NCBI RefSeq assembly: GCF_001280425.1
Contig: NZ_LIUF01000012.1
Span: 1-52,996, forward strand
DNA length: 52,996 nt
Direction: 5' to 3'
Origin: Haloarcula rubripromontorii
Lineage (GTDB): Archaea > Halobacteriota > Halobacteria > Halobacteriales > Haloarculaceae
In this document: positions 1 to 9,188 of the stretch, one piece after another
How positions within the stretch are numbered: position 1 is the first letter of the stretch
How the letters are laid out: every line of letters starts with the position of its first letter
Translations under genes and position numbers: made by a program
The notes under the pieces: generated by a model
The model's database searches: none
What the model was told of the DNA's origin: nothing
The model's input: only the letters and a program-made list of their open reading frames with translations

Positions 1-438
1 CACCTATACATCACGAATCTACCGAGAGAGGAGTTTCTCCCGGCGGATCTAGCGACGCTGTATCGGTGTCGATGGGAAGTAGAAACGTTGTTCCGTGAGT
101 TGAAGACGCAGTACGAACTGGACGAATTCGACACGAACAACCCTGATGTCGTGAAGATTCTACTGTACGCAGCGTTGCTGTCACTGCTGGTGAGTCGTGA
201 GTTGTTGGATCTGGTCACTGAGCAGGCCGACGATGAGATCGTGTTTCCGCCGGAACGCTGGGCGGCGACCTTCCGGTCGCACGCCCAGCTCATCCTTCAC
301 GAACTCGGTGAGTACCTCGGTTACTCGCCACCGCCGTTGTTGGAGCGGCTAATCGAAGATGCCCAGAAAATCCACCAACAACGACCGATCTTACAAGAGA
401 CGCTCGCTACCGCTACACAACCGAGGTGTGAGTCTTAG
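1..438 (+). CDS. IS4-type transposase, C-terminal part (cut by window edge)
   Basis: The frame is open from the first base, so the start lies outside the window. It encodes the last ~145 residues of a DDE transposase. The stretch YRCRWEVETLFRELK, about 21 residues in, matches the IS4-family signature Y-(2)-R-(3)-E-(6)-K exactly and holds the catalytic Glu of the DDE triad. A Leu-rich helical tail follows, as in haloarchaeal ISH8-like elements. An internal TTG at 88 is not a real start. The right end of the element probably lies in the following 150 bases, where ATATCAGGTTAGTAC could be part of a terminal repeat, but the left end is not visible. Family assignment is firm; the named element is not. 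Confidence 0.85.
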   Translation, partial: HLYITNLPREEFLPADLATLYRCRWEVETLFRELKTQYELDEFDTNNPDVVKILLYAALLSLLVSRELLDLVTEQADDEIVFPPERWAATFRSHAQLILHELGEYLGYSPPPLLERLIEDAQKIHQQRPILQETLATATQPRCES

Positions 439-826
439 CTAAAGACGAATACGATTACGAATTGATTAGTAAACGGCCAGTAAATCGTCCCACCCAAATA
501 CGCCCGGTTCATTTTGAGACCACATCAGCAACCTCTCATCAAAACTGATATCAGGTTAGTACAGAGGGGATAGTTTGTTTGACTGCGGTGCCTGTAGGAT
601 TTGCCACCCGGCCAAACAATCAGTTCCTCTCCCAGTCTGCTAGTGTGCCGAAATACAGAACTGTTGTCGGGGATAACGACACTCATAGTGACTTACACGC
701 CGGTTTCTCACCTTACTTCCGGCAACCTGCTTCCCTTTTGTCGGACTACTGTCGGTGTATGACTCATCGTTGTCATAGCGCCCATATTTGCAGTGACTAA
801 TAGTGCATATTGGTACGCTGTCCGGC
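439..826. other. Non-coding gap between IS element and transducer gene
   Basis: No convincing gene is seen. Short frames on both strands here have poor haloarchaeal codon use. The first ~140 bases are probably the untranslated right end of the IS4-type element. The rest is lower in GC than coding DNA and leads into the transducer promoter. Confidence 0.5.
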
Positions 827-854
827 ATGAAACCATCAAATTTGATAATTTCAT
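827..854. promoter_or_regulatory. 28-bp near-perfect palindrome in transducer promoter
   Basis: The left arm ATGAAACCATCAAA meets the right arm TTTGATAATTTCAT at 840/841. Twelve of the fourteen positions pair. The core ATCAAATTTGAT is perfect. It ends 36 bases before the transducer ATG, just upstream of a TATA-like ACTATTAT at about 862, so it sits where a repressor or activator would act. The binding protein is unknown. Confidence 0.5.
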
Positions 855-890
855 ACACAGGACTATTATTTCTGAGCGCTTTCTGAAGGC

Positions 891-2804
891 ATGGCAAATA
901 GTAACTTGACAGGTGCTGGAAACATCGGGGACAAAGACACCGCCGCTGGCGATGGTGGTTTCCTCTCGACCATCCCGAATGGGAGTTCAATCCCCGACGA
1001 GACGTGGCAACGCCGCCACAAATATTTCATCATCACAGTCCTTGCGCACATTCCGTTCCTGCTCGCTCTGGGACTTATCGAGACGGCACAGAGTCCGATC
1101 ATCGGCGCAACCATCCCCGCTGTGCCGACCGGACGGGTGTTTCTTCAGATCGGTATCATTGCTGGGTTTGCGTTCGCTGCAGCCCTTCCGCAACTAGGCC
1201 GTCGAGTGCGAACTGTGCTCGCGGTCACAGCCCTCGCGTTCTGTACCGGCACGCTCGTGCACTTCAGCGGCGGGTACATTGAAGCGCACTTCCACTTCTT
1301 CATCGCAATCGGCATTGCCGCGGTCTATGAAGACTGGATTCCGTTCGGCATTGGCATCGCGTACGTCATCGCGAGCCACATCATCTTCGGCATCATTGAC
1401 CCCACGTCGGTCTACAACCACACGGCAGCGCAACTGAACCCCATCGCCTGGGGCGCTGTCCACGGTGGTTTCGCCGCAATGCTGGCTATCGCACTGACAA
1501 TTCACCTGAGTTCTATCGAGAAGTCTCGACAGAAGGCACAGACGGAGATTGAGCGCGCCCGTAAACGCGCGAACAAGATCGATAACCTCGAAGAAGAGCG
1601 GGCCGAAATCGAACAGCAGCGCGAGGAAGCGCAACGCCTCAGAGACGAGGCCGAGCAGGAGCGTGAAGAGGTCGCCGCGCTCAACAGCCATCTCGAACTG
1701 AAGGCCCAGACGTACAAAGACGCGATGGAGGAAGTGGCAGACGGCGACTTCACAACACGCGTCGATTCGGACAGTATGAACGACTCGATGGCTGAAATCG
1801 GCATCGCGTTCAACGGTATGGCGGACGAACTCGAAGCGACGCTCGGCGAGATTCAGTCGTTCGCAGCTGCCGTCGATAGGCAGGTCACGGAGTCCGATTC
1901 AGCACTGCGGGAGGTCGCAACGGCGAGCGACGGTGTGAGCGGTTCTATCCAACAGATCGCTGCCGGCGCTGATGAACAGCGGGGAATGGTCGAAGAGGCG
2001 AGCGCCGAGGTCTCGAACTTTTCAGCGGCGGTGGAGGAGATTGCTGCATCGGCTGATGAAGTCGCACAGACCTCTGCCGACACCGCAACAATCGCGACTG
2101 ATGGGCAATCACTCGCCGAAGACACGTTAACTGATGCCCAAGACGTCAAGGCGTCGATCGATGAAACCGTGACGACAGTGACCGAACTCGACGACCAGAT
2201 GACGGAGATTGCGACGATAGTGGACTTCATCTCTGACATTGCGGAACAGACGAACATGCTGGCGCTGAACGCGAACATCGAAGCGGCCCGCGCGGGGAAC
2301 TCCGAGACGGGAGATGCAGGCGATGGCTTCGCTGTTGTGGCTGACGAGGTCAAGACACTGGCCGACGAGACACAGGAGTCTGCAGGCAATATTCGAACCC
2401 GAATCGAAAACATTCAGGACCAGACCGGCACTGTTGTCGGTCAGGTCGAACGGGCGAGCGAGCTAGTCGAAAAAGAGATCGAAGCCGTCGAGCGGTCCGT
2501 CACTGCGTTCGAGCGGGTTGCTGAGAACGCGGCGGAAACCGATACCGGCGTTCAGGAAATCAGCGACACGACTGATAGCCAGGCAGCGACCAGTGAAGGT
2601 GTTGTGTCGATGATCGATGAGGTGGCGGAGATCAGTGTCGAGTCTGCCGATGAAACGGAATCCGTGTCCGCGACGGTCGAAGAACAAACTGCCGCTATCA
2701 CTGAAGTGAGCAACCGGATGGAGTCGCTGTCTGAGCAGGCACAGCAGCTCGAAACGCTGGTCGGGTCATTCACTGTCAGCACCGACGCTGCTCAGGCACA
2801 GTAG
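891..2804 (+). CDS. Membrane-bound methyl-accepting chemotaxis transducer (Htr)
   Basis: A 637-residue haloarchaeal transducer that would pass a sensory signal to CheA/CheW at the membrane. Residues ~43-205 form about six hydrophobic helices and include a GGYIEAHFHFF segment, a His-rich membrane motif shared with other six-helix sensors such as the Htr8-type aerotaxis group. A coiled coil follows (~205-275), then a HAMP-like stretch with DGDFTTRV and a long helical signalling domain. The conserved hairpin tip, EQTNMLALNANIEAARAG, lies near residue 452 and is followed by VVADEVKTLADET. There is no extracellular ligand domain, so sensing is probably within the membrane. The Htr8-like subgroup is an inference from the membrane motif. 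It is a single gene with an operator-like palindrome upstream. Confidence 0.93.
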   Translation: MANSNLTGAGNIGDKDTAAGDGGFLSTIPNGSSIPDETWQRRHKYFIITVLAHIPFLLALGLIETAQSPIIGATIPAVPTGRVFLQIGIIAGFAFAAALPQLGRRVRTVLAVTALAFCTGTLVHFSGGYIEAHFHFFIAIGIAAVYEDWIPFGIGIAYVIASHIIFGIIDPTSVYNHTAAQLNPIAWGAVHGGFAAMLAIALTIHLSSIEKSRQKAQTEIERARKRANKIDNLEEERAEIEQQREEAQRLRDEAEQEREEVAALNSHLELKAQTYKDAMEEVADGDFTTRVDSDSMNDSMAEIGIAFNGMADELEATLGEIQSFAAAVDRQVTESDSALREVATASDGVSGSIQQIAAGADEQRGMVEEASAEVSNFSAAVEEIAASADEVAQTSADTATIATDGQSLAEDTLTDAQDVKASIDETVTTVTELDDQMTEIATIVDFISDIAEQTNMLALNANIEAARAGNSETGDAGDGFAVVADEVKTLADETQESAGNIRTRIENIQDQTGTVVGQVERASELVEKEIEAVERSVTAFERVAENAAETDTGVQEISDTTDSQAATSEGVVSMIDEVAEISVESADETESVSATVEEQTAAITEVSNRMESLSEQAQQLETLVGSFTVSTDAAQAQ

Positions 2805-2878
2805 CCAGAGTTTCTCCAAATTTCCAGTTTCCGTCTGCACCAACTCCTACAGTTTGTGGCCACTGGCGAAACGCGCAC

Positions 2879-3313
2879 TTACTCTGACTCGGAAACGTCC
2901 ACAGTCAGGACCGGCACGGACGACTTTGTGACGACCTTCTGTGCTGTGCTCCCGAGCATATTCTTTTCGTATTCGTCTGCCTGCGTTCCCATCGTGATCA
3001 GGTCAATGTCGGCGTCGGAAACATACGACACAATGCGGTCCGCTGGTTTGCCCCGCTGAATCGCTGTCGAGACTTCGATTCCGTCCTGTTCCAGCGTCTC
3101 TCGGACGGCCGATGTGGCCGCTTCGCCCTCCGCTCGCATGTTCTCAAGCACTTCGTCCTGCATCTCGTCGGCCATCGACAGGAACGCCCGGTCGTCGATG
3201 ACATACAGCGCGTGGACGGTAACGTCCCGTCCGTCGGCAATATCGAGTGTGTGTTCCAGTACCTGTTTCATTGACGCACTTCCATCCGTTGGAACGAGAA
3301 TATCGCTATACAT
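2879..3313 (-). CDS. Universal stress protein, UspA family
   Basis: A 144-residue single-domain UspA protein. The N-terminal strand and loop MYSDILVPTDGS are typical of the nucleotide-binding fold. The C-terminal motif is usually G-2X-G-9X-G-(S/T). Here it reads MGTQADEYEKNMLGST (~108-123), so the middle Gly is Ala112 while the last Gly-Ser is kept. ATP binding may be weakened. It is transcribed towards the transducer and has no operon partner. Family assignment is secure; the physiological role is unknown. Confidence 0.92.
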   Translation of the reverse strand: MYSDILVPTDGSASMKQVLEHTLDIADGRDVTVHALYVIDDRAFLSMADEMQDEVLENMRAEGEAATSAVRETLEQDGIEVSTAIQRGKPADRIVSYVSDADIDLITMGTQADEYEKNMLGSTAQKVVTKSSVPVLTVDVSESE

Positions 3314-3432
3314 CGTTCGTACAAATCAAGTTGTCACAAACATCCCTTTCGGTTCTACCCAGGCGTCCGAACTACGGTCGCGATAGCGCGAGCGGTGATG
3401 CTGCTGTGTGGCCCGGTCCCGTTTGCACCCAG

Positions 3433-4788
3433 TCACAGATAGCCGAGTCGCTCCAACCGCGACTTGACGTCTATGTCGTCAAAGCCATCGATGTCGTATT
3501 CGGCCATTTCGTCTTCTCCGGCAGCGAGTGCAGTAATGTCGAGTGACTCACTGTGCTCTGCGGAGTCAGCGACAACGTCGGCCGGCGGGCGGTCGATAGG
3601 GGTCCCGTCGCTGGGCTCGGACCGCCGACCATGCACGACCGATTCGTACTCGTCATCCCCCCACGCTGCGCGCTTGTAGACGGTGTCGCCGGGTCCGTCT
3701 TGGTACACGAGCGACGCAGACTGTCGGAATCGGTCCGGTTCGTCGGTGTACTGTTCGGCGTACTCCGCCGTCTGCCCGGTCGGTGGTGCCTGATACGCAG
3801 TCGTCTGCCCGTTTGGTGCGACGAACAACCCGGAGTCGTCCGCTTCGCCGTCGAAGGCAGCCAGCACGGCGTCGGGAAATCGCGCCAACGTCGCCAGGGA
3901 CTCGATCCGCCGCCCCTCGGTCTGCCCCGGTCCGCTGACGACCAGTGGAACGTGAAACAGTTCCTCCTGTGTGCCCATGCCGTGCATAACGGCCGGTGGC
4001 TCAGTAGCTGCCTGTGGCGGCTCCCCGAACCCGTCGCCGTGGTCCGACGTGATGACGACGAGCGTATCGTCCAGAACCCCTCTCGCCTCCAGAGCACCGA
4101 TGACCCGCTCCAGAATGGCATCGGTCTGTCGAATCGCCCCGTCGTACAGCGGTTCGAGCAGTTGTCCGACGCCCGCCGGGAGTTGCTCCCCGTAGACGCT
4201 CCACTCCCACTTGATCGGGAGTTCGTCGTGCATCGCCCAGTAAAACTCCGTGCCCCACGCATCGTAGGCGTCCCGCGTCGCGTACGGCATGTGCGCGTCC
4301 ATCAGATTCAGACACGCAGCCCAGGGCTCCGGTTGTTCGTCAGTCCACTCCATCAGCCTGTCAGCGTACCAGAACCCGTCGACACCGTTGCGGGTCTCAG
4401 ATGGGTCGTCAACGGCTGTCGAATCGGGGCGCTCTGTAACGACTGTCTCGAAGCTGTCGCTGAGTCCGGACGGATGCACCGTGAGATACGGGTTCTCGGT
4501 GAAGACACCGGTCTCGTAGCCTTCGTCGTGGAGGAAATCAAAGATAGTCTGGCCGGGTTCCAGCCGTTCGGTTATCCGGAGTGTGTGGCCCTCGGACGGA
4601 ACGCCGGTGAAGAGGCTCGTATGGGCCGGCAGCGACCAGCTCGCGGTCGTCCGTGCCTGCGTGTACACCGTCGCCTCACGAGCGAACGCTTCGAGGAAGG
4701 GTGTGGTCCTGCGTCGATGACCTAACAGCGAGGTGTTCGCCGCGCGTACGCAGTCGAGAACGACGAGTAATACGTTTGGCCGACCCAT
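3433..4788 (-). CDS. Sulfatase-like hydrolase/phosphotransferase (alkaline phosphatase superfamily)
   Basis: A 451-residue protein of the sulfatase/phosphopentomutase/phosphodiesterase fold. RPNVLLVVLDCVRA at the N-terminus supplies the first metal-ligand Asp12. The nucleophile region is SWSLPAHTSLFTG (~51-62). MDAHMPY near 163 and SDHGDGFG at 248-255 (Asp249, His250) carry further metal ligands. True sulfatases need C/S-X-P-X-R at the nucleophile for formylglycine formation. This one has SLPAH, lacking the Arg, so it may be a phosphoester hydrolase or a transferase instead. No signal peptide is seen, so it is probably cytoplasmic. The substrate cannot be deduced. Confidence 0.85.
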   Translation of the reverse strand: MGRPNVLLVVLDCVRAANTSLLGHRRRTTPFLEAFAREATVYTQARTTASWSLPAHTSLFTGVPSEGHTLRITERLEPGQTIFDFLHDEGYETGVFTENPYLTVHPSGLSDSFETVVTERPDSTAVDDPSETRNGVDGFWYADRLMEWTDEQPEPWAACLNLMDAHMPYATRDAYDAWGTEFYWAMHDELPIKWEWSVYGEQLPAGVGQLLEPLYDGAIRQTDAILERVIGALEARGVLDDTLVVITSDHGDGFGEPPQAATEPPAVMHGMGTQEELFHVPLVVSGPGQTEGRRIESLATLARFPDAVLAAFDGEADDSGLFVAPNGQTTAYQAPPTGQTAEYAEQYTDEPDRFRQSASLVYQDGPGDTVYKRAAWGDDEYESVVHGRRSEPSDGTPIDRPPADVVADSAEHSESLDITALAAGEDEMAEYDIDGFDDIDVKSRLERLGYL

Positions 4789-5107
4789 TGTCAGGCTTTA
4801 GAAGGTCTCCACGGCAAAAGTATGTTCTGTAATCGGGATTCTTACTGTCGTACTGGTGACCCGTGTCGACACGTCCATGGGAGAGGACCGCCGTACAGAA
4901 CCGGGTGCTTCCGTGCCACCCGGCAGGACTGATTTTGTACCAGTGAGTACAGGGGTCACTGCCTACTTCGCCAGCACTCGTCACCGCTAAACGTTCTGCG
5001 CTACGGGAGTTTACCATCAAATAGGCGACACATAAACAATCAACAGACAGTGTCCCAGACCCCGCGGGAGTATATTTTATATGGGTCGACAGTCTGATGA
5101 GTAATAC
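4789..5107. other. Divergent intergenic region
   Basis: About 320 bases between two divergent genes. It holds a short palindrome CGTGTCGACACG near 4862. It also holds an AT-rich TATATTTTAT at 5071-5080, about 30 bases before the GTG of the downstream gene, which is a good TATA box for a leaderless transcript. No gene is seen. Confidence 0.5.
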
Positions 5108-5506
5108 GTGGTCAAATCAACGGTCCGGTTTCCCGAAGCGGTGATGGACTGCGTCGAGGAGATGGTCGAAGAGGGTGTCTTCTCGAACAAGTCCGAGTTT
5201 CAGCGCTTCGCCGTCGAGTACGTCCTATCGGAAATCGAGGACTACGAACCCGAGATGGTTGATTTCGACGAACTCCAGAAAGAGGTCTTCCAGCACCAGC
5301 CGGTCTCCAGTCGGGCCGAGATGTCGCCGGAGATCAACGAGAACTTCTACGAGAACGCTGCGCGCGTCCGCCAGTTCGCAATCCGCGGTGACATCGAGAC
5401 GGCAGAGGAGTACATCGACACTGCCTACCCCGTTACTGACCCTCGCTGCTTGCTCCTCGACGACTTGCTTGAATCCTATCGACAGCGCGAAACCGGCGAC
5501 GAATAG
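5108..5506 (+). CDS. Ribbon-helix-helix domain protein
   Basis: A 132-residue protein starting with GTG. Residues 1-45 (STVRFPEAVMDCVEEMVEEG, then NKSEFQRFAVEYVL) fit the CopG/Arc ribbon-helix-helix DNA-binding fold: one strand, a helix, then the turn before the second helix. The acidic C-terminal half, ~45-132, has no motif I recognise and may mediate oligomer or ligand contacts. A TATA-like element about 30 bases upstream supports the GTG start. It is convergent with the flavoprotein gene downstream and has no toxin-like partner, so it is more likely a free-standing transcription factor than an antitoxin. The target is unknown. Confidence 0.8.
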   Translation: MVKSTVRFPEAVMDCVEEMVEEGVFSNKSEFQRFAVEYVLSEIEDYEPEMVDFDELQKEVFQHQPVSSRAEMSPEINENFYENAARVRQFAIRGDIETAEEYIDTAYPVTDPRCLLLDDLLESYRQRETGDE

Positions 5507-5563
5507 GGTCCAGATCTGAGACGCAGTTGCCTCCCCGTATTTGATTGAGTAGTCTCCGGAGCG

Positions 5564-6631
5564 TCAGTCGTCGTCAGCGCGGGCCTCTGGCGTTCTCTCC
5601 GAGCGTGGCCCGGCGGCGTGGCCCTCGTGGGCCAGCGCCGTCGCGAACAGCTCTTCGGAGACGGCAGGCACCTCTGTCTCTTCGACTGCCCCCTCGGAAT
5701 CGATGTCGTCGACTGAACGCGGGTACTTCCTGAGGTCCTTGTGGATAGCGATGCCCGCGTCCGCGCCCTCACCCATAGCGACCGGGATCTGGTTGTGGCC
5801 CGGGGCGAGGTCACCCACGGCGTAGACGCCGGAGACACTGGTCTCGCCGTGGTCGTCGACAGCGACCGTCCCGTCATCGTTTCTCTCAAGCCCCAGTTCA
5901 TCGGCCAGTGCCGCGTGATAGTCCGACCCCAGCATCGGGAAGCCGCCCTTGTACTCTCGAACGCTTCCGTCTTCGAATTCGTAGGCCGATAGCCAGCCGT
6001 TGTCGTCGGTCTGCTTCCCGGACATCTCCGTCTCGACAATCTCGACCGGGTGATTGTCGAGCATCGTCTGCGTCTCGTCGCTCCACTCGGGGTCCTCGCC
6101 GCGAGTCAGGATGTCCACGTCGTCGGTGTAGTTCAGCATAATCATCGCGACGTGAGCCGCGGACTCGCCGGTGCCCATGACGAACACCGGTTCGCCGACG
6201 AACATGAACGCGTCACAGTGGAGACACCAGTGTAGTCCCTTCCCGGTCCGTGGCAGCGGGGGGTCCGGCCGCTCGTCGGCGAACCCGGTCGCCAGTACGA
6301 CTCGCTTGACAGTCAGTTCGTCGTCGCTCGTCGTCACGGTGAAACCGTCCTCGTCGGCGAGTGAGTCCACCGACTCGACGAAGCCCCGCTCGTAGGTTCC
6401 GCCGTAGTCCTGGACCTGCTCGCGGGCCGTCTCCAGGAACTCGTTGCCCGAAACGTCCTCGGTGACGCCAATGACGTTGTGCGTGTCGGTCATCATCGCA
6501 GCGCGGCCCCCACCGCGGTTGATAACAACCGTATCCATCCCCAGTCGGGTGGTGTATAGCGCGCTCGTCAGCCCGGCCGGGCCACCGCCGACCACGGCGA
6601 CATCGTAATCGTACTGCCCGTCAGTATACAT
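5564..6631 (-). CDS. Thioredoxin reductase-like FAD/NAD(P)H oxidoreductase
   Basis: A 355-residue flavoprotein. An FAD dinucleotide-binding motif VAVVGGGPAGL lies at 11-21. A redox CxxC, WCLHCDAF, lies at Cys136/Cys139. An NAD(P)H-binding GTGES is at 153-157, and the FAD-contacting GVYAVGDLAPG is near the C-terminus. This order is that of thioredoxin reductase, but residues after ~310 form an acidic tail beyond the usual ~310-320 length. Several such paralogues exist in haloarchaea, so the partner may be a thioredoxin or another small thiol protein. I chose the ATG at 6631 because TTTTATTG centred ~27 bases upstream is a plausible TATA box. An ATG at 6637 is also possible. Confidence 0.9.
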   Translation of the reverse strand: MYTDGQYDYDVAVVGGGPAGLTSALYTTRLGMDTVVINRGGGRAAMMTDTHNVIGVTEDVSGNEFLETAREQVQDYGGTYERGFVESVDSLADEDGFTVTTSDDELTVKRVVLATGFADERPDPPLPRTGKGLHWCLHCDAFMFVGEPVFVMGTGESAAHVAMIMLNYTDDVDILTRGEDPEWSDETQTMLDNHPVEIVETEMSGKQTDDNGWLSAYEFEDGSVREYKGGFPMLGSDYHAALADELGLERNDDGTVAVDDHGETSVSGVYAVGDLAPGHNQIPVAMGEGADAGIAIHKDLRKYPRSVDDIDSEGAVEETEVPAVSEELFATALAHEGHAAGPRSERTPEARADDD

Positions 6632-6749
6632 CACCATATCGTACGTGCTCAAGCAATAAAAACAGCAGAACGGCGGCGACCGACGCGGCAATTTAGCGCT
6701 GGCGAGTCACGCTCTGAGTGGCGCAACGACAGGCTCGCTGGCACCTCAC

Positions 6750-7424
6750 TCATCCGGGGCCAAGGGCTGCGATGTCGGCCCCGACTGTCGCCTGTGCATC
6801 GGCCGGATTCGGATCACTGTCAGCCAGATGCGTCCACTCGTGTGCGGGCAGTGCCGACAGATGGTCCGTGATTGCGGTGCTGTACGGAGTCGCTTTCACG
6901 GTGCTTTCGCTGTTGCCCCAGATATGGTTGATGACGGTCATCGAATCGATGCGTACCTCGACTGATTCGGGGTCACACCGCGCAGCCAGCGCCTGCAGGC
7001 CGAGATGGAGTGCGGCGTATTCGGCGACGTTGTTGTTTGTCCGGGAACCGACCGGTCGGCCGAGCCGGGCAATCGGTGTCTCGTCCGCCTGAATCACCGC
7101 TCCGGCTCCGGCCGGCCCGTTACTGTGTGCGCTGCCGTCCACATAGAGGACGACCCGTGACGCGTCGGCATCAGTCGCGGCCTGCTGTGCTGGGGGCGAG
7201 CCCGATTCGAGAAGTTCGTCGACTGCAGTCCGTATCTCCGCAGCGGATGTCGCCGGATCGAATAGGCCACCGTAGCCAGCTACGGCACCATTGATTGCAT
7301 CGATAGCAGGGGTGAGTTCATATCGATACAGTGCAAGCAGCTCGTCGACCCGCGTCGCCAGCGGCGAGAGTGTCTCCGCCGGGAGACGCTCTCTATCACT
7401 CGCCGTCGTATCGTGACGGTCCAT
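6750..7424 (-). CDS. rnhA: Ribonuclease HI
   Basis: A 224-residue protein whose C-terminal ~135 residues are an RNase H domain, which cleaves the RNA strand of RNA-DNA hybrids during replication and repair. The four acidic catalytic residues are visible: LYVDGSA (Asp96), NVAEYAAL (Glu135), RIDSMTVI (Asp160) and NPADAQA (Asp209). The N-terminal ~85 residues are a helical extension typical of haloarchaeal RNase HI; its function is not clear. I chose the ATG at 7424 over the TTG one codon earlier. CCTTTTACC ~26 bases upstream may be its TATA box. It is divergent from the sugar dehydrogenase gene. Confidence 0.92.
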   Translation of the reverse strand: MDRHDTTASDRERLPAETLSPLATRVDELLALYRYELTPAIDAINGAVAGYGGLFDPATSAAEIRTAVDELLESGSPPAQQAATDADASRVVLYVDGSAHSNGPAGAGAVIQADETPIARLGRPVGSRTNNNVAEYAALHLGLQALAARCDPESVEVRIDSMTVINHIWGNSESTVKATPYSTAITDHLSALPAHEWTHLADSDPNPADAQATVGADIAALGPG

Positions 7425-7567
7425 CAATAGCGCGTAGCCGCGGACGGGTAAAAGGTACTTGGCTGTGACAGGCCCGAGATGGCCAGCGGCGTATCGTAAG
7501 TACTGGCTGTTGAGCGAGCATTTTCCCCGGAGTCAGGACCGCAGTTAACAGCGCTGAGACCGTAGCC

Positions 7568-8785
7568 GTGGCTACAATGGACAGACGAGCGTTCCTTACT
7601 GCGAGCGGGCTTGCGGTCGCGGGCACAGTGACTGGCTGTAGTGCCCCCAGTAACGGCCAGCAAGGGGACGGCACGACAGCGACGGATACCGGACAGGGAG
7701 ACAACGGGGCGACTGGTGTGGCCGTCGAGACCGTCGCCGACGGACTCGAAGCGCCATGGAGCGTCACGCCGCTGCCTGACGGCTCACGGCTGTTGGTCAC
7801 AGAACGCGTTGGTCGCGTGGTGCTGGTCGACCCGGCGGACGGCACGACCACACCGGTCAGTAACGCACCGTCGGTGTACGCGAGCGGACAGGGCGGGATG
7901 CTGGATACAGCGCTCCATCCCGACTTTCCGGACCCGTCTTGGGTCTACCTGACATATTCGGGGGCCAATGACAGCGGTGAGTCGGCCACCCATTTAGGCC
8001 GTGGTCGCCTGAACGTGGCTGACGCGCACTTCGAGACGTTCGAACAACTGCACGTCGCCGAGCCGTTCGTCGACTCCGACGGCCATTTCGGGTCCCGCGT
8101 CGTGTTCGGCCCTGACGGCCTGGTGTACATGACTGTCGGCGACAGACAGTTCAAGGACTTCGGCCCCGACCACGTCGCACAGGACCGGACGAACGAACTC
8201 GGGACGACGCTTCGACTGACCCCCTCGGGCGGGATTCCCGATACGAACCCGTTCACTGACGATCCGAATGCAGTCGATTCGATATTCAGCTACGGCCACC
8301 GCAACGCACAGGGAATGACCGTTCATCCTGACACCGGCGCTATATGGCAGGCCGAGTTCGGCGAACAGGACGGCGACGAAATCAACATCGTCGAACGGGG
8401 CGGTAACTACGGCTGGCCGGTCGCCGACGAGGGCTGTACCTACGGCAGCGGCGAGCCAATCGGCGTTAGCCACGCGGAGCGCGACGATGTCATTGCCCCG
8501 GTGTATTCGTGGGAGTGTGGGTCAGGAGGGTTCCCGCCCAGCGGCACGACTTTCTACACCGGCGATGCCTTCTCCGAGTGGACCGGCGACTTGCTCGTCG
8601 GTGGGCTGGCGTCGCAGTACCTCGCCCGGTTCACTGTTGCTGGGCGAACGGTAGAGGAAGCGACGCCGCTCCTTGCCGACCGAGGGTGGCGAATCCGTGA
8701 TGTCGCAGTCGAGCCCGATACCGGATACATTCTCGCGGCCATTGACTCACCGGACGCACCGATTGTTCGACTCCGCCCCGCCTGA
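7568..8785 (+). CDS. PQQ-dependent sugar dehydrogenase-like lipoprotein
   Basis: A 405-residue exported protein. MDRRAFLTASGLAVAG is a twin-arginine signal, and VTGC ends in the lipobox Cys24, so it should be anchored outside the membrane. The mature part is a soluble aldose/sorbosone dehydrogenase-type six-bladed propeller. Typical stretches include LEAPWSVTPLPDGSRLLVTE, GMLDTALHPDF, SRVVFGPDGLVYMTVGDR, GHRNAQGMTVHPDTG and ERGGNYGWP. The propeller Arg/His residues that hold PQQ seem present. Electron acceptor and sugar are not known. Whether this haloarchaeon has PQQ is unclear, so the protein may bind another ligand. Confidence 0.88.
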   Translation: MATMDRRAFLTASGLAVAGTVTGCSAPSNGQQGDGTTATDTGQGDNGATGVAVETVADGLEAPWSVTPLPDGSRLLVTERVGRVVLVDPADGTTTPVSNAPSVYASGQGGMLDTALHPDFPDPSWVYLTYSGANDSGESATHLGRGRLNVADAHFETFEQLHVAEPFVDSDGHFGSRVVFGPDGLVYMTVGDRQFKDFGPDHVAQDRTNELGTTLRLTPSGGIPDTNPFTDDPNAVDSIFSYGHRNAQGMTVHPDTGAIWQAEFGEQDGDEINIVERGGNYGWPVADEGCTYGSGEPIGVSHAERDDVIAPVYSWECGSGGFPPSGTTFYTGDAFSEWTGDLLVGGLASQYLARFTVAGRTVEEATPLLADRGWRIRDVAVEPDTGYILAAIDSPDAPIVRLRPA

Positions 8786-8914
8786 ATCAGGTGCGTCGGC
8801 GACAACTGGTCTGGACCGTCCCCGTCTCATAAGCCGAACCGAACCCGCATCGATTATACCCGGTTAGCGATCCCGGATCGCGCCATTTTTGCTTCTGAAC
8901 CCGCTAAACTGGCT

Positions 8915-9088
8915 GTGAATCAGACTGCGATTCTGCATGCCGCGTTCGGAGTACTGATAGTCGCAGGGTTCCTCGTTTCGGCACCATTGAGCTATGGCTT
9001 GTACGGGCTGGGAGCTGTGTGTTTCATCGCCGGCATCGTACTCGCCCGGCAGGATAGCGATGAGCCGGACGCCGCTGACAGCGCTTGA
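8915..9088 (+). CDS. Small two-helix membrane protein
   Basis: A 57-residue frame beginning with GTG (MNQTAILHAAFGVLIVAGFL...). It has two clear hydrophobic helices, about residues 6-22 and 28-45, then a charged tail RQDSDEPDAADSA. The codon use, hydrophobic pattern and acidic tail all look like a real haloarchaeal gene. It lies alone between the sugar dehydrogenase and the convergent SDR gene. No function can be assigned. A possible TATA (GATTATACC, ~8850) is rather far upstream, so the promoter is uncertain. Confidence 0.6.
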   Translation: MNQTAILHAAFGVLIVAGFLVSAPLSYGLYGLGAVCFIAGIVLARQDSDEPDAADSA

Positions 9089-9188
9089 CCTCGGAAATCC
9101 TGCGACGACCAGTAGGGACTGTCGTGATTGTCAGACTCTCGCCGTACCGATATCTGCTATGAGCTTACACCGATTGGTGGCTGCCCGG

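Noticed and set aside
3553-4725. 390-codon plus-strand open frame opposite the sulfatase-like gene
   Set aside because: It is an antisense shadow of GC-rich coding DNA with Arg/Val-rich composition and no motifs.
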